Positions 18,962 to 26,078 of a stretch of 64,000 nucleotides of DNA are shown here, one piece after another. The notes beneath the pieces are model-generated. The model was not told where the DNA came from and searched no databases. It saw only the letters and a list, made by a program, of their open reading frames with translations. The stretch is from Duganella dendranthematis (GTDB lineage Bacteria > Pseudomonadota > Gammaproteobacteria > Burkholderiales > Burkholderiaceae_D), in the NCBI RefSeq assembly GCF_012849375.1, contig NZ_CP051684.1, positions 1,922,001 to 1,986,000 of the forward strand. Direction: 5' to 3'. A program made the position numbers and the translations under genes. Numbering within the stretch: position 1 is the stretch's first letter; each line of letters opens with the position of its first letter.

Positions 18962-20009
18962 TGTTCTTCCTCGGATTGAGAGTCAAGGTGCGCACGGTAT
19001 CGCCGCTGCGGCAATGCAGGAGCTGCTGCTCCGCTTCCGGCAGGGCGACGATGCCGTTGACCGGCATCGCCTGCGACAAAATCATGCGGAAATCTTTAAG
19101 CGTGGTGTTGGAGACCAGCATAGGTTCGGCCACAACGCTCTCCGGCGCGCAGGCGGAATCCCCGTCGGTCGCCGGGCCGATGTCGGCCAGCGTGCTGTCG
19201 CGCATGGCGCGCAGTTCCGACACGCGCGCCTGCAGCACCGGGCCGGCGTCGAAAATGTCGACATAGCCTTCGAAGTACATGCCTTCCTGCTCCAGCAGGC
19301 GACGCGCCGGCGCGGTGGACGTATGCACCTTGCCGATGACTTCCTGCGCGTCGTCCGGCAGGTAAGCCACGTAGAGCGGCTGGCGCGGCATCAGTTCGGC
19401 GATGAAGGACTTCTTGCCGACGGCGGTCAGCGCATCGACGTGGTCGAAGTCCATCTTGAAGAAGTGGCGGCCCAGCCCTTCGTAGAAGGGCGAACGGCCG
19501 CTCTCCTCCTGGTAGCCGCGCATTTCGGCGATCAATTTTTCGGTGAACAGGTGCGGGAACTGGGCGATGAACAGGAAGCGGCACTTCGACAGCAGCTTGC
19601 CGTTGTTGCCGGTGCGGTAGTCGGGATGCAGAAACAGCGAACACAGTTCGGTGCTGCCGGTCAGGTCGTTCGACAGGTACAGCGTGTCCATGCGGGTGAA
19701 CACATCCAGTTCGCGGCTGGAGTGCACCAGCGTGCCGATGCGGTAGTTGTAAAACGGTTCGGTCAGGCCCACCGAGCCTTTGATGGCGCACACGCCGGCC
19801 AGGCGGCCGCTGTCGGTGTCCTCCATCACGAACATATAGTCGCGCTGTTCCGGCGGGATGGTTTCGGCAAACGAGGCCACGGCGATGTTCAGGCGGTCGC
19901 CCATCATCTTCATGTCCGGCTTGAGCGTGGTCATGCCGCTGCCTACCTGGGTGGCCATCACATATAGGGCATCGAGGTCGGTGTCTTGGATTGCGCGTAC
20001 AACTAGCAT
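18954..20009 (-). CDS. aruG: Arginine N-succinyltransferase, beta subunit (AruG type)
   Basis: Together with its neighbour this 351-aa protein forms arginine/ornithine N-succinyltransferase, which transfers succinyl from succinyl-CoA to the alpha-amino group of arginine. It starts MLVVRAIQDTDLDALYVMAT and contains the family segments MFVMEDTDSGRLAGVCAIKG, TELCSLFLHPDYRTGNNGKLLS and FIAQFPHLFTEKLIAEMRG. The frame could extend upstream, but the ATG at 20009 fits the family start and lies 14 nt after the aruF stop. The two-subunit form is known from Pseudomonas (AruF/AruG), while enteric bacteria have a single AstA. Assignment as the second subunit follows from gene order. Confidence 0.9.
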   Translation of the reverse strand: MLVVRAIQDTDLDALYVMATQVGSGMTTLKPDMKMMGDRLNIAVASFAETIPPEQRDYMFVMEDTDSGRLAGVCAIKGSVGLTEPFYNYRIGTLVHSSRELDVFTRMDTLYLSNDLTGSTELCSLFLHPDYRTGNNGKLLSKCRFLFIAQFPHLFTEKLIAEMRGYQEESGRSPFYEGLGRHFFKMDFDHVDALTAVGKKSFIAELMPRQPLYVAYLPDDAQEVIGKVHTSTAPARRLLEQEGMYFEGYVDIFDAGPVLQARVSELRAMRDSTLADIGPATDGDSACAPESVVAEPMLVSNTTLKDFRMILSQAMPVNGIVALPEAEQQLLHCRSGDTVRTLTLNPRKNNG

Positions 20010-20023
20010 AGGTTTTCTCGTTT

Positions 20024-21058
20024 TTATATTCGGACGCAGATGACGGTATCGCCTTCGGCGATATGCAGCGCGTCCTGTACATCCAGGGATAGTGCCACGC
20101 TGAGTTGCGATTCCAGCGCCGGGCAATGCGTAATGACCACGCGGAAGTCATGCTCGGAACCGGACGACACGGCGTAGCGCAGCTGCGGCTCACGGCCGCG
20201 GTCCGGCGTCTCGACCGACGTGGCGACGCGACGCTGCAGCGCGCCGGTAAAGGTGCGCAGCGAATTCTTGTGCGCCTGCAGGATCGGGCCGCCGTCGAAG
20301 ATGTCGATGTAGTCGTCGGCTTCGAAGCCTTCGGCGGTCAGCAGATTGAACGCCAGCTCGCCCGATGGATGGATCTGGCCCATGGCGGCCTGCGCGTCGC
20401 CCGGCAGCAGCGGCACGTAGACCGGATAGTGCGGCATCAGTTCGACGATCAGCGTGCGGTTGCGGGCGCCGCCGATGGTGCGTTCGGCGTCGAGGAAATC
20501 CATCTGGAAGAATTTGCGGCCCAGCGCATCCCAGAACGGCGAGCCGCCTTCGCTGTCGGTCACGCCGGCCAGCGGCACGAAGAAGCGTTCCGAAAAGCGG
20601 TGCGGCGCCAGCACCGCGAACATCAGGCGCGCGCGCGACAGCAGTGCCGCTTCCGGCGTGCCGTGTTCGCGCTCGCCGACGAAGAAGGACGACAGTTGCG
20701 AGTAGCCGGTCAGCTCGGAGCACAGCGTCAGCGCGTGCACGCTATGGCTGATGTTGAGGTCACGCGAGACCTGCTGGATCACGTCGTTACGGAAGGAGAA
20801 ATAGGTGCCGTTGGAGCCGGCGGCGGCAAACATGGCGGCGGTGCCGACGATCTGCTTGTCCTGCGACTCCAGCACCATCAGGTAGCCCTCTTCGCTCGGG
20901 ATGTCGACATGCGCGGCGAAGGAGGCGATCGACAGTTCGACCATGGCGCGGATTTTTTCGCGCGTCTTGGGCAAGGTATGCACTCCCGGCATAGGGACCG
21001 CGGACAGCGCCTCAAGGGCTGCAATATCCGCAAGTTCGACCGGACGGACTACATACAT
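20024..21058 (-). CDS. aruF: Arginine N-succinyltransferase, alpha subunit (AruF type)
   Basis: The 344-aa protein is a paralogue of the downstream acyltransferase and shares its layout: MYVVRPVELADIAALEALSA at the start, then LTLCSELTGYSQLSSFFVGE, LSRARLMFAVLAPHRFSERF and ALGRKFFQMDFLDAERTIGG. It is shorter and more diverged in the C-terminal third. Position directly after astC matches Pseudomonas aruCFG order. It would form a heteromer with AruG in the cytoplasm. The 117-nt gap to astC is filled mostly by a palindromic repeat. Confidence 0.9.
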   Translation of the reverse strand: MYVVRPVELADIAALEALSAVPMPGVHTLPKTREKIRAMVELSIASFAAHVDIPSEEGYLMVLESQDKQIVGTAAMFAAAGSNGTYFSFRNDVIQQVSRDLNISHSVHALTLCSELTGYSQLSSFFVGEREHGTPEAALLSRARLMFAVLAPHRFSERFFVPLAGVTDSEGGSPFWDALGRKFFQMDFLDAERTIGGARNRTLIVELMPHYPVYVPLLPGDAQAAMGQIHPSGELAFNLLTAEGFEADDYIDIFDGGPILQAHKNSLRTFTGALQRRVATSVETPDRGREPQLRYAVSSGSEHDFRVVITHCPALESQLSVALSLDVQDALHIAEGDTVICVRI

Positions 21059-21084
21059 AAAAACTCCTTAGTGAACGTAAAAAC

Positions 21085-21163
21085 GTCATTCCCGCGAAAG
21101 CGGGAATCCATACTGAGCCACAACGGCCGCGTTCTATGGATTCCCGCCTACGCGGGAATGACG
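21085..21163. repeat. REP-like palindromic repeat between astC and aruF
   Basis: Two hairpins, TTCCCGCgaaaGCGGGAA and TTCCCGCctacGCGGGAA, are themselves arranged as a larger inverted repeat (GTCATTCCCGC...ATCCAT against ATGGATTCCCGC...GGGAATGAC). This is the widespread repeat that encodes a PRKRE...IPAYAGMT-like string when read through. It fills most of the 117-nt gap inside the arginine operon and would form a stable RNA structure between two co-transcribed genes. Confidence 0.85.
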
Positions 21164-21175
21164 GGATGGTGGTGC

Positions 21176-22420
21176 TTACGCTGCCTTCAGCAGGCCATCC
21201 AGCGACAGGCGCAGGATGCGGTCCGCTTCGGCGATCTGCTCGTCGGTGACGATCAGCGCCGGCGCCAGGCGCACCACGTCCATGCCGGCGATCAGCACCA
21301 TCATACCGTTGGCTTCAGCAGCCTTCTGGATATCCTTGGAACGGCCTTTCCACGCATCGGTCACCACGATGCCCAGCAGCAGACCGGCGCCGCGCACTTG
21401 CGTGAACACTTGCGGGTAATCGCCGATCAGCTTCTCCATGGTCGAACGCAGCTTGTTGCCGGCTTCCTTCACGCGCGCCAGGAAGGCTGGCTGATTGACC
21501 GTTTCCAGCACCGCCAGCGCCACCGTCGTAGCCAGCGGATTGCCGCCGTAGGTGGTGCCGTGCGAGCCGACGTTCAGCGTGGCCGCCAGTTCGTGGGTGG
21601 TCAGCATGGCGGCGATCGGGAAACCGTTGCCCAGCGCCTTGGCCGAGGTCAGGATGTCCGGCGTAATACCGTAGGTCATGTAGTGGAACAGGTCGCCGGT
21701 ACGGCCCATGCCGCATTGCACTTCATCGAAGATCAGCAGTGCGCCGGTCTTGTTGCACAGGTCGCGCAATTCTTGCAGGTAGGCTTTGTCGCCCGGCACC
21801 ACGCCACCTTCGCCTTGCAGCGGCTCGACGATCACGGCGCAGACGTCGTCACCGATGGCGGCGCGCGCAGATTCGATGTCGTTGTAGGTGATGTGGTCGA
21901 TCGACGGTGGCAGCGGCTCGAAGCCTTCGGTGTATTTCGACTGGCCGCCCACCGACACGGTGAACAGCGTGCGGCCGTGGAACGACTGATAGCACGAAAT
22001 AATGCGCGATTTCTGCGGGCCGAATTTGCTGTGCGCGTATTTACGGGCCAGCTTCAGGGCGGCTTCATTGGCTTCGGCGCCGGAGTTGCAGAAGAAGGCG
22101 CGGTCGGCGAAGGTGGCTTCGGTCAGCGCCAGGGCCAGGCGCAGCACTGGCTCGTTGGTGTAGCCATTGCCCAGGTGCCACAGGGTGTTGGCCTGGCGGG
22201 TCAGCGCCTCGACCACGATAGGGTTGCAATGGCCAAGCGCGGCCACGGCGATGCCGGAGGTAAAGTCCAGGTAGTGTTTGCCAGTCTGGTCCCACAGGTC
22301 CAGACCCGAGCCTCGGACCGGAACCATCGCTGCCGGTGCGTAAGTCGGCACCAGGACTTCGTCAAAGGTCTGACGGGTCACAGGACGGTTGAGAGCGGTC
22401 GTATCTACTTTGGCATTCAT
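21176..22420 (-). CDS. astC: Succinylornithine transaminase
   Basis: AstC (AruC) transaminates succinylornithine with 2-oxoglutarate to give succinylglutamate semialdehyde and glutamate. It can also act on acetylornithine, so the family name is acetyl/succinylornithine aminotransferase. The 414-aa protein has the class III aminotransferase features: PLP-lysine Lys261 in SAKALGNGFP, LLIFDEVQCGMGRTG, and CNSGAEANEAALKLARKYA. The ATG at 22420 has AGGGA at a good distance; upstream in-frame starts add residues unlike the family and would cover the promoter. It is the first enzyme gene of the unit, directly behind argR. Confidence 0.93.
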   Translation of the reverse strand: MNAKVDTTALNRPVTRQTFDEVLVPTYAPAAMVPVRGSGLDLWDQTGKHYLDFTSGIAVAALGHCNPIVVEALTRQANTLWHLGNGYTNEPVLRLALALTEATFADRAFFCNSGAEANEAALKLARKYAHSKFGPQKSRIISCYQSFHGRTLFTVSVGGQSKYTEGFEPLPPSIDHITYNDIESARAAIGDDVCAVIVEPLQGEGGVVPGDKAYLQELRDLCNKTGALLIFDEVQCGMGRTGDLFHYMTYGITPDILTSAKALGNGFPIAAMLTTHELAATLNVGSHGTTYGGNPLATTVALAVLETVNQPAFLARVKEAGNKLRSTMEKLIGDYPQVFTQVRGAGLLLGIVVTDAWKGRSKDIQKAAEANGMMVLIAGMDVVRLAPALIVTDEQIAEADRILRLSLDGLLKAA

Positions 22421-22472
22421 GGCATTCCCTATCAATATGTGGGTCATGCGCGGCACAACGCCGCGTGGACCC

Positions 22473-22537
22473 ATTATAAAAACCGGGATGCTAAAGTTCT
22501 TTTCTAATGGCGACAAGAATTTTTACTTTTGGCCGCA
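22473..22537 (-). promoter_or_regulatory. astC promoter with candidate ArgR (AraC-type) binding site
   Basis: On the minus strand a perfect TATAAT lies at 22478-22473, about 52 nt before the astC ATG, with no good -35. Where the -35 should be, the sequence reads TGTCGC, eight bases, AA (22515-22500). This fits the half-site described for Pseudomonas ArgR (TGTCGC-N8-AA-N5). A weaker second half-site, TGCGGC-N8-AA, lies one helical step-pair upstream (22537-22517) in the same orientation. Two direct half-sites reaching into the -35 are what an AraC-type activator needs. The match is seen; its function is inferred. Confidence 0.6.
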
Positions 22538-22548
22538 AAGTAAACTTG

Positions 22549-23487
22549 TCAGGACTGTAATTTGCGCTGGCGCTCTTCGCGCGGGGTGTTGCCGAACAGC
22601 GCGCCAAACGCGGTGGAGAAGTGCGAGCCCGACGAAAAGCCGCACATCAACCCCACTTGCACGATCGAATGATTGGTGTCCAGCAATAGCTGGCGCGCCC
22701 GTTGCAGCCGTAGTTCCAGGTAGTAGCGCGACGGCAGGCTGCCCAGGTATTGCTTGAACAGCCGCTCCAGCTGGCGCCGCGACAGGCCGACCAGGTTGGC
22801 GATGTCGTCGGTCGACAGCGGCTCCTCGATATTGGTCTCCATCAAGGTCACCGCTTCCGACAGGCGCGGCTGCAAGGCGCCGAAGCGGGCCTGCAGGGCC
22901 ACCCGCTGGCGCTCTTCCGGCCCGCGCACGCGCTCCACGCACAGGCTTTCCTTGACGGTGGCCTGGATGCCGGCGCCGAACAGCTGCTCGATCAGCGTCA
23001 GCGCGAAGTCGATCGACGCGGCGCCGCCGCAGCAGCTCAGGTGGCGGCCGTCCAGCTCGAACAGGTGCGGGGTCAGGATGGCGCGCTCGGTGATGTCTTC
23101 GGTATCGGCGTACAGCGCCCACGGCAGCGCGATGCGCACGCCCGCCATCAGGCCGGCCTTGGCCAGCCACAACACGCCGGCGCCGACGCCGCCCCAGTAT
23201 TCGGCCGAGCGGCAGCGCTCGATGACGGCGCGGCACTGCTCGGGCGGCAGAGGCGTCTGTTGTTCGTCGGCCACCAGCAAGGCCAGATGCCAGCCGGGCT
23301 GGGCCAGCACCACCTGGGCCGGCGTCATGGTCTCCAGTTGCAGCACATCGCGCCCCAGCTGGGCGGCGGCCAGGCGCAGCGGCTGCACCAGTCCCGCCCA
23401 GGTAATGGCGTCCGCCTCGCCGGCGTTGACCAGCAGCATGCGCAAGGGGTGCTGCTGGGCGAGGCTGGATAAATTTGCAAAGGACAT
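22549..23487 (-). CDS. argR: AraC-family arginine regulator (Pseudomonas ArgR type)
   Basis: The 312-aa protein has an N-terminal DJ-1/class I glutamine amidotransferase-like domain (about residues 15-185, with YWGGVGAGVLWLAKAGLMAG and HLSCCGGAASIDFALTLIEQLFG) and a C-terminal AraC DNA-binding domain (about 215-305). In the latter, EPLSTDDIANLVGLSRRQLERLF and RARQLLLDTNHSIVQVGLMCGF mark the two helix-turn-helix units. This arrangement and the wording of the DNA-binding domain match P. aeruginosa ArgR, the activator of the aru operon and of gdhB. It is not the hexameric ArgR of enteric bacteria. It is encoded immediately upstream of astC on the same strand, and so probably responds to arginine and activates the operon. 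Confidence 0.85.
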   Translation of the reverse strand: MSFANLSSLAQQHPLRMLLVNAGEADAITWAGLVQPLRLAAAQLGRDVLQLETMTPAQVVLAQPGWHLALLVADEQQTPLPPEQCRAVIERCRSAEYWGGVGAGVLWLAKAGLMAGVRIALPWALYADTEDITERAILTPHLFELDGRHLSCCGGAASIDFALTLIEQLFGAGIQATVKESLCVERVRGPEERQRVALQARFGALQPRLSEAVTLMETNIEEPLSTDDIANLVGLSRRQLERLFKQYLGSLPSRYYLELRLQRARQLLLDTNHSIVQVGLMCGFSSGSHFSTAFGALFGNTPREERQRKLQS

Positions 23488-23554
23488 CGGCTATTCTTAT
23501 CAATCTTGTCGTTTGGCATAGTGTACCCCGCCGGAAAGCCGGATGCGAAGCGGC

Positions 23555-23560
23555 TATAAT
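23555..23560 (+). promoter_or_regulatory. -10 element of the MarR-regulator gene
   Basis: A perfect TATAAT ends eight bases before the ATG of the MarR gene. The corresponding -35 position (CGGAAA) is poor. If this -10 is used, transcription would start almost exactly at the ATG, giving a leaderless message. No ribosome site is visible before the ATG, which agrees with that reading. Confidence 0.45.
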
Positions 23561-23568
23561 CACGTCCT

Positions 23569-24033
23569 ATGGGTGAACGATACTTGAAAAGCATCCGGCT
23601 ACTGGCTGAATGCATGCAAGGCTATGAACGGCTCTCCGGCGAATATGTGCGCCGGAGCGGCTTGACGCACGCGCAGTTCGACATTATCGCCACGCTGGGC
23701 AACACGCCCGGCATGTCCTATAAAGAACTGGGCGACAAGACGCTGATCACCAAGGGTACCCTGACCGGGGTGATCGAACGGCTGGAGCAAAAAGGCCTGG
23801 TCGAACGTCAGCGCAACGACTGCGACAAGCGTTCTTTCTTTGTGCGACTGACCCCGGAAGGCGAACGGACCTTCTGTACCGTGTTCCCGGAAGTCATCGC
23901 CAACAGCGGCAAAATGTTTGCGTCCTACACCGACGACGACTTTGCGCGGCTTGAAAAAACGCTGTCCGAACTTAAAACTGTCATCATGGCTGGTCAGACG
24001 GAGCCCGCCCCGACCAGCCGCGATTGCGATTAA
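23569..24033 (+). CDS. MarR-family transcriptional regulator
   Basis: The 154-aa protein has the MarR winged-helix layout: an N-terminal dimerisation helix (LLAECMQGYERLSGEYV), a helix-turn-helix with GLTHAQFDIIATLGNTPGMSYKELGDKTLITKGTLTGVIERLEQKG (quoted in parts: THAQFDIIATLG, TKGTLTGVIERLEQKG), and the wing DKRSFFVRLTPEG. It probably represses by binding a palindrome and is released by a small ligand. It is divergent from argR with an 81-nt gap and is followed after 18 nt by a small unknown gene. The regulated genes cannot be told from the sequence. Confidence 0.88.
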   Translation: MGERYLKSIRLLAECMQGYERLSGEYVRRSGLTHAQFDIIATLGNTPGMSYKELGDKTLITKGTLTGVIERLEQKGLVERQRNDCDKRSFFVRLTPEGERTFCTVFPEVIANSGKMFASYTDDDFARLEKTLSELKTVIMAGQTEPAPTSRDCD

Positions 24034-24051
24034 AACACCAAGGAAACAGAT

Positions 24052-24333
24052 TTGAAAACCTCTCTGCTGGACGGCATTAAACCTGCCAAATTCGACAAAC
24101 ACATCATCGCCAACCTGCTGCTGGACGTGGCGCCTGCGGACGAAGTGCGCCAGGAAGCCCTGATCGTCGGCGTGCGCAATGCCGACGGCGAAATCTACCG
24201 CCTGATCGGCGCCTCGACCCACAACAGTTTCATGAACGCGGTCGAGGAACTGTTCGACCTGGGCCTGAGCGACGAGCTGCAAGACACCGACGAACCGGTG
24301 GAAGGCTGCGACGCCATCTTCAGCGAGCAATAA
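24052..24333 (+). CDS. Small acidic protein of unknown function (93 aa), TTG start
   Basis: The frame begins at a TTG with AAGGAAA at a proper distance before it; no ATG is available until residue 62, so the TTG start is well supported. The product (KTSLLDGIKPAKFDKHIIAN...) is soluble and acidic, ending with LQDTDEPVEGCDAIFSEQ. No domain is recognised. It lies 18 nt after the MarR gene and is likely co-transcribed with it, so it may be part of the same response. No membrane segment or metal motif is visible. Confidence 0.65.
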   Translation: MKTSLLDGIKPAKFDKHIIANLLLDVAPADEVRQEALIVGVRNADGEIYRLIGASTHNSFMNAVEELFDLGLSDELQDTDEPVEGCDAIFSEQ

Positions 24334-24387
24334 CCAATTTGGCTTGTGGGCCGAAACAGACGTCTGAAAAAGTAATACCTAGAAAAG

Positions 24388-24415
24388 TGCCGTACGGCAA
24401 TATTCCGAGTATAAT
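24388..24415 (+). promoter_or_regulatory. Promoter region of the HDOD gene with a perfect palindrome
   Basis: TATAAT (24410-24415) lies eight bases before the ATG of the HDOD gene. The perfect 12-base palindrome TGCCGTACGGCA (24388-24399) covers the place where the -35 should be. The layout suggests a leaderless transcript controlled by a factor bound at the palindrome. Both elements are visible; their use is inferred. Confidence 0.45.
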
Positions 24416-24423
24416 TTTTGACA

Positions 24424-25260
24424 ATGGACAGACTCGACGCCTTCAAGACCATCGCTGCTCAAGCGAGCCGGGGGGAACTCACCTTCCCCGCCAACGTCAA
24501 CGCCTCGCTGCGCTTGCAGCAGGCGCTGAATGATCCCGATTGTCACATCGAATCAGCCGCCAAGCTGATCCAGGCAGACCCGTTGCTGGCCGCGCGTAGC
24601 GTGGCGATTGCCAACTCGGTCGCCTACAACCGTTCCGGCACCGAAATCTCCAGCGTGCGAGCGGCTGTGCAGCGCCTCGGCGTGCGTACGCTGCAATCGC
24701 TGGTGGCGGCGCTGATCGTGCGCCAGATCGGCAGCCAGGTCACCGAGCCGGCGCTGGCCGCCAAGATCAACCAGTTGTGGGAGCACACCGCCCACGTGGC
24801 CGCGCTGTCGCAGGTGATCGCGCGTCGCGTCACGCACGTCGATCCGGATACGGCGCTGTTTGCCGGCATCATGCACGAGGTGGCGGGGTTCTACATGCTG
24901 TCCTGCGCCGGCGACTACCCGGAGGTGATGGAGGGCGAGCCGGAGGATTGGGTCGAGCATGGCGAAATCGAGATCGGCTGCGGCGTCATGACCCACCTGG
25001 GCGTGCCGGACGGCGTGTTCAAGGCGATTGAATCGATGTGGATCGGCCTGCGCGCGCTGCCGCCGGAAACGCTAGGCGACACGCTGCTGCTGGCCAACGA
25101 CCTGTCGCCGGTGCATTCGCCGCTGTACCAGCGGCCCGGCGCCACCACTTTGCAAGGCGCGCGCACCATCGACTTCGTGGTCGGCGACGGTACGCTGCAC
25201 GCCATCATGACCGAGTCGGCAGAGGATGTGCAGTCGCTGTACGCGGTGCTGATGCTGTAA
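24424..25260 (+). CDS. HDOD domain signalling protein
   Basis: The 278-aa protein is an HDOD-domain protein (HD-related output domain). It shows FPANVNASLRLQQALNDPDC and AAKLIQADPLLAARSVAIAN near the start, the characteristic SVRAAVQRLGVRTLQSLVAALI, and MHEVAGFYMLSCAGDYP in the middle. HDOD domains resemble HD phosphohydrolases but usually lack the metal-binding HD pair, and act in two-component and cyclic-di-GMP signalling. No receiver, GGDEF or EAL domain is fused here. No ribosome site precedes the ATG, and an in-frame TTG lies six bases upstream. Confidence 0.85.
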   Translation: MDRLDAFKTIAAQASRGELTFPANVNASLRLQQALNDPDCHIESAAKLIQADPLLAARSVAIANSVAYNRSGTEISSVRAAVQRLGVRTLQSLVAALIVRQIGSQVTEPALAAKINQLWEHTAHVAALSQVIARRVTHVDPDTALFAGIMHEVAGFYMLSCAGDYPEVMEGEPEDWVEHGEIEIGCGVMTHLGVPDGVFKAIESMWIGLRALPPETLGDTLLLANDLSPVHSPLYQRPGATTLQGARTIDFVVGDGTLHAIMTESAEDVQSLYAVLML

Positions 25261-25286
25261 AAAAAAAAGCCCGCTGGGCAGCGGGC
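25259..25286 (-). terminator. Rho-independent terminator for the GST gene
   Basis: The stem GCCCGCT/AGCGGGC (25269-25286) with loop GGGC is followed on the minus strand by a ten-base T-run (the A-run 25259-25268 on the plus strand, which overlaps the HDOD stop codon). On the plus strand there is no T-run, so it should act mainly on transcripts of the glutathione transferase gene. Confidence 0.75.
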
Positions 25287-25304
25287 AAAGTCCAAAACTA
25301 GGGA

Positions 25305-25320
25305 TCTCCTCCAGAGGAGA
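25305..25320. repeat. Perfect short inverted repeat
   Basis: TCTCCTC-CA-GAGGAGA is a seven-base perfect inverted repeat with a two-base centre, in the gap between the HDOD and glutathione transferase 3' ends. It could be a second RNA hairpin before the GST terminator or a protein site; nothing decides between these. Confidence 0.35.
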
Positions 25321-25399
25321 CGAGTCCAGAATACTGCCCTTGCCCGTCCTGCTCTGTGCGCTACTTCACATAAGCGTGCTCTTTTTGCAATCAGCAAGA

Positions 25400-26017
25400 T
25401 CACCACACCGGCATGGTGTGCTTCCAGGCTTCCAGCTCGGTCACGCGGGCAAACCATGCCTGCAGATTGGCGTACTGGCTCAGCGGCAGCTTGGCTTGCT
25501 GAAGGTAAGTCAGTGACGGCGCGACTGCCAGGTCGGCCAGGCTGAGCTTTTCGCCGACCATCCATTTGCGGCCAGCCAGGTGCTGCTCCAGCACCGCGGC
25601 GAACTGCGCCACCTGCAGGCCCGCGCGTTCCAGTTCCGCCGCATCCGGGCCGCCCTTGCCGATCAGTCCTTTCCAGATGTGCTCGAAGCAAAACACGCTG
25701 ATCGGCGGCGCGAAGTGCTGCACTGCCCAGAACATCCAGCGGTTGATGTCGGCGCGGACCAGGATGTTATCCGGATACAGCGTTTGCCCGTGCGTGCGGT
25801 AGGCCAGGTATTGCATGATGGCGCAGGACTCGGTCAGCGTGAACTCGCCATCATGCAGCACCGGCAGCTTGTTGTTGGGATTGAGTCCGACCAGGCGGCG
25901 GCGGTCGTCAGGGCTCAGCAGGCTGACTTCGGTCAGCTCCAGCGGCGTGCCCATGTGCAGGGCGGCCAGCATCACGCGGCGGGAACAGGTCGACATTGGG
26001 TGGTGGTACAAGCGCAT
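25400..26017 (-). CDS. Glutathione S-transferase
   Basis: The 205-aa protein has the two-domain GST form: a thioredoxin-like N-terminal domain (MRLYHHPMSTCSRRVMLAA, with Ser/Cys at the glutathione-contacting position, then NPNNKLPVLHDGEFTLTESCAIMQYLA, the glutathione-binding Pro-Val and Glu-Ser) and an all-helical C-terminal domain (GEKLSLADLAVAPSL). It conjugates glutathione to electrophiles or serves in detoxification; the substrate is unknown. It follows the WYL regulator on the same strand after 61 nt, and the terminator after it closes the unit. Confidence 0.9.
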   Translation of the reverse strand: MRLYHHPMSTCSRRVMLAALHMGTPLELTEVSLLSPDDRRRLVGLNPNNKLPVLHDGEFTLTESCAIMQYLAYRTHGQTLYPDNILVRADINRWMFWAVQHFAPPISVFCFEHIWKGLIGKGGPDAAELERAGLQVAQFAAVLEQHLAGRKWMVGEKLSLADLAVAPSLTYLQQAKLPLSQYANLQAWFARVTELEAWKHTMPVW

Positions 26018-26078
26018 GGTGCAGTCTCCGTTGAGTGGTTGAGAACTGCATCGTAGATCCAGGCTGCGACAGTTTTTG

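Noticed and set aside
20105..22507. Open frame of 800 codons antisense to aruF and astC that includes a PRKRE...IPAYAGMT string
   Set aside because: The string is the known read-through of the palindromic repeat at 21085-21163, and the remaining frame is antisense to two clear enzymes.
22421..22516. N-terminal extension of AstC by 32 residues
   Set aside because: It would run through the promoter and ArgR-like site; the ATG at 22420 has a good ribosome site and the family start.
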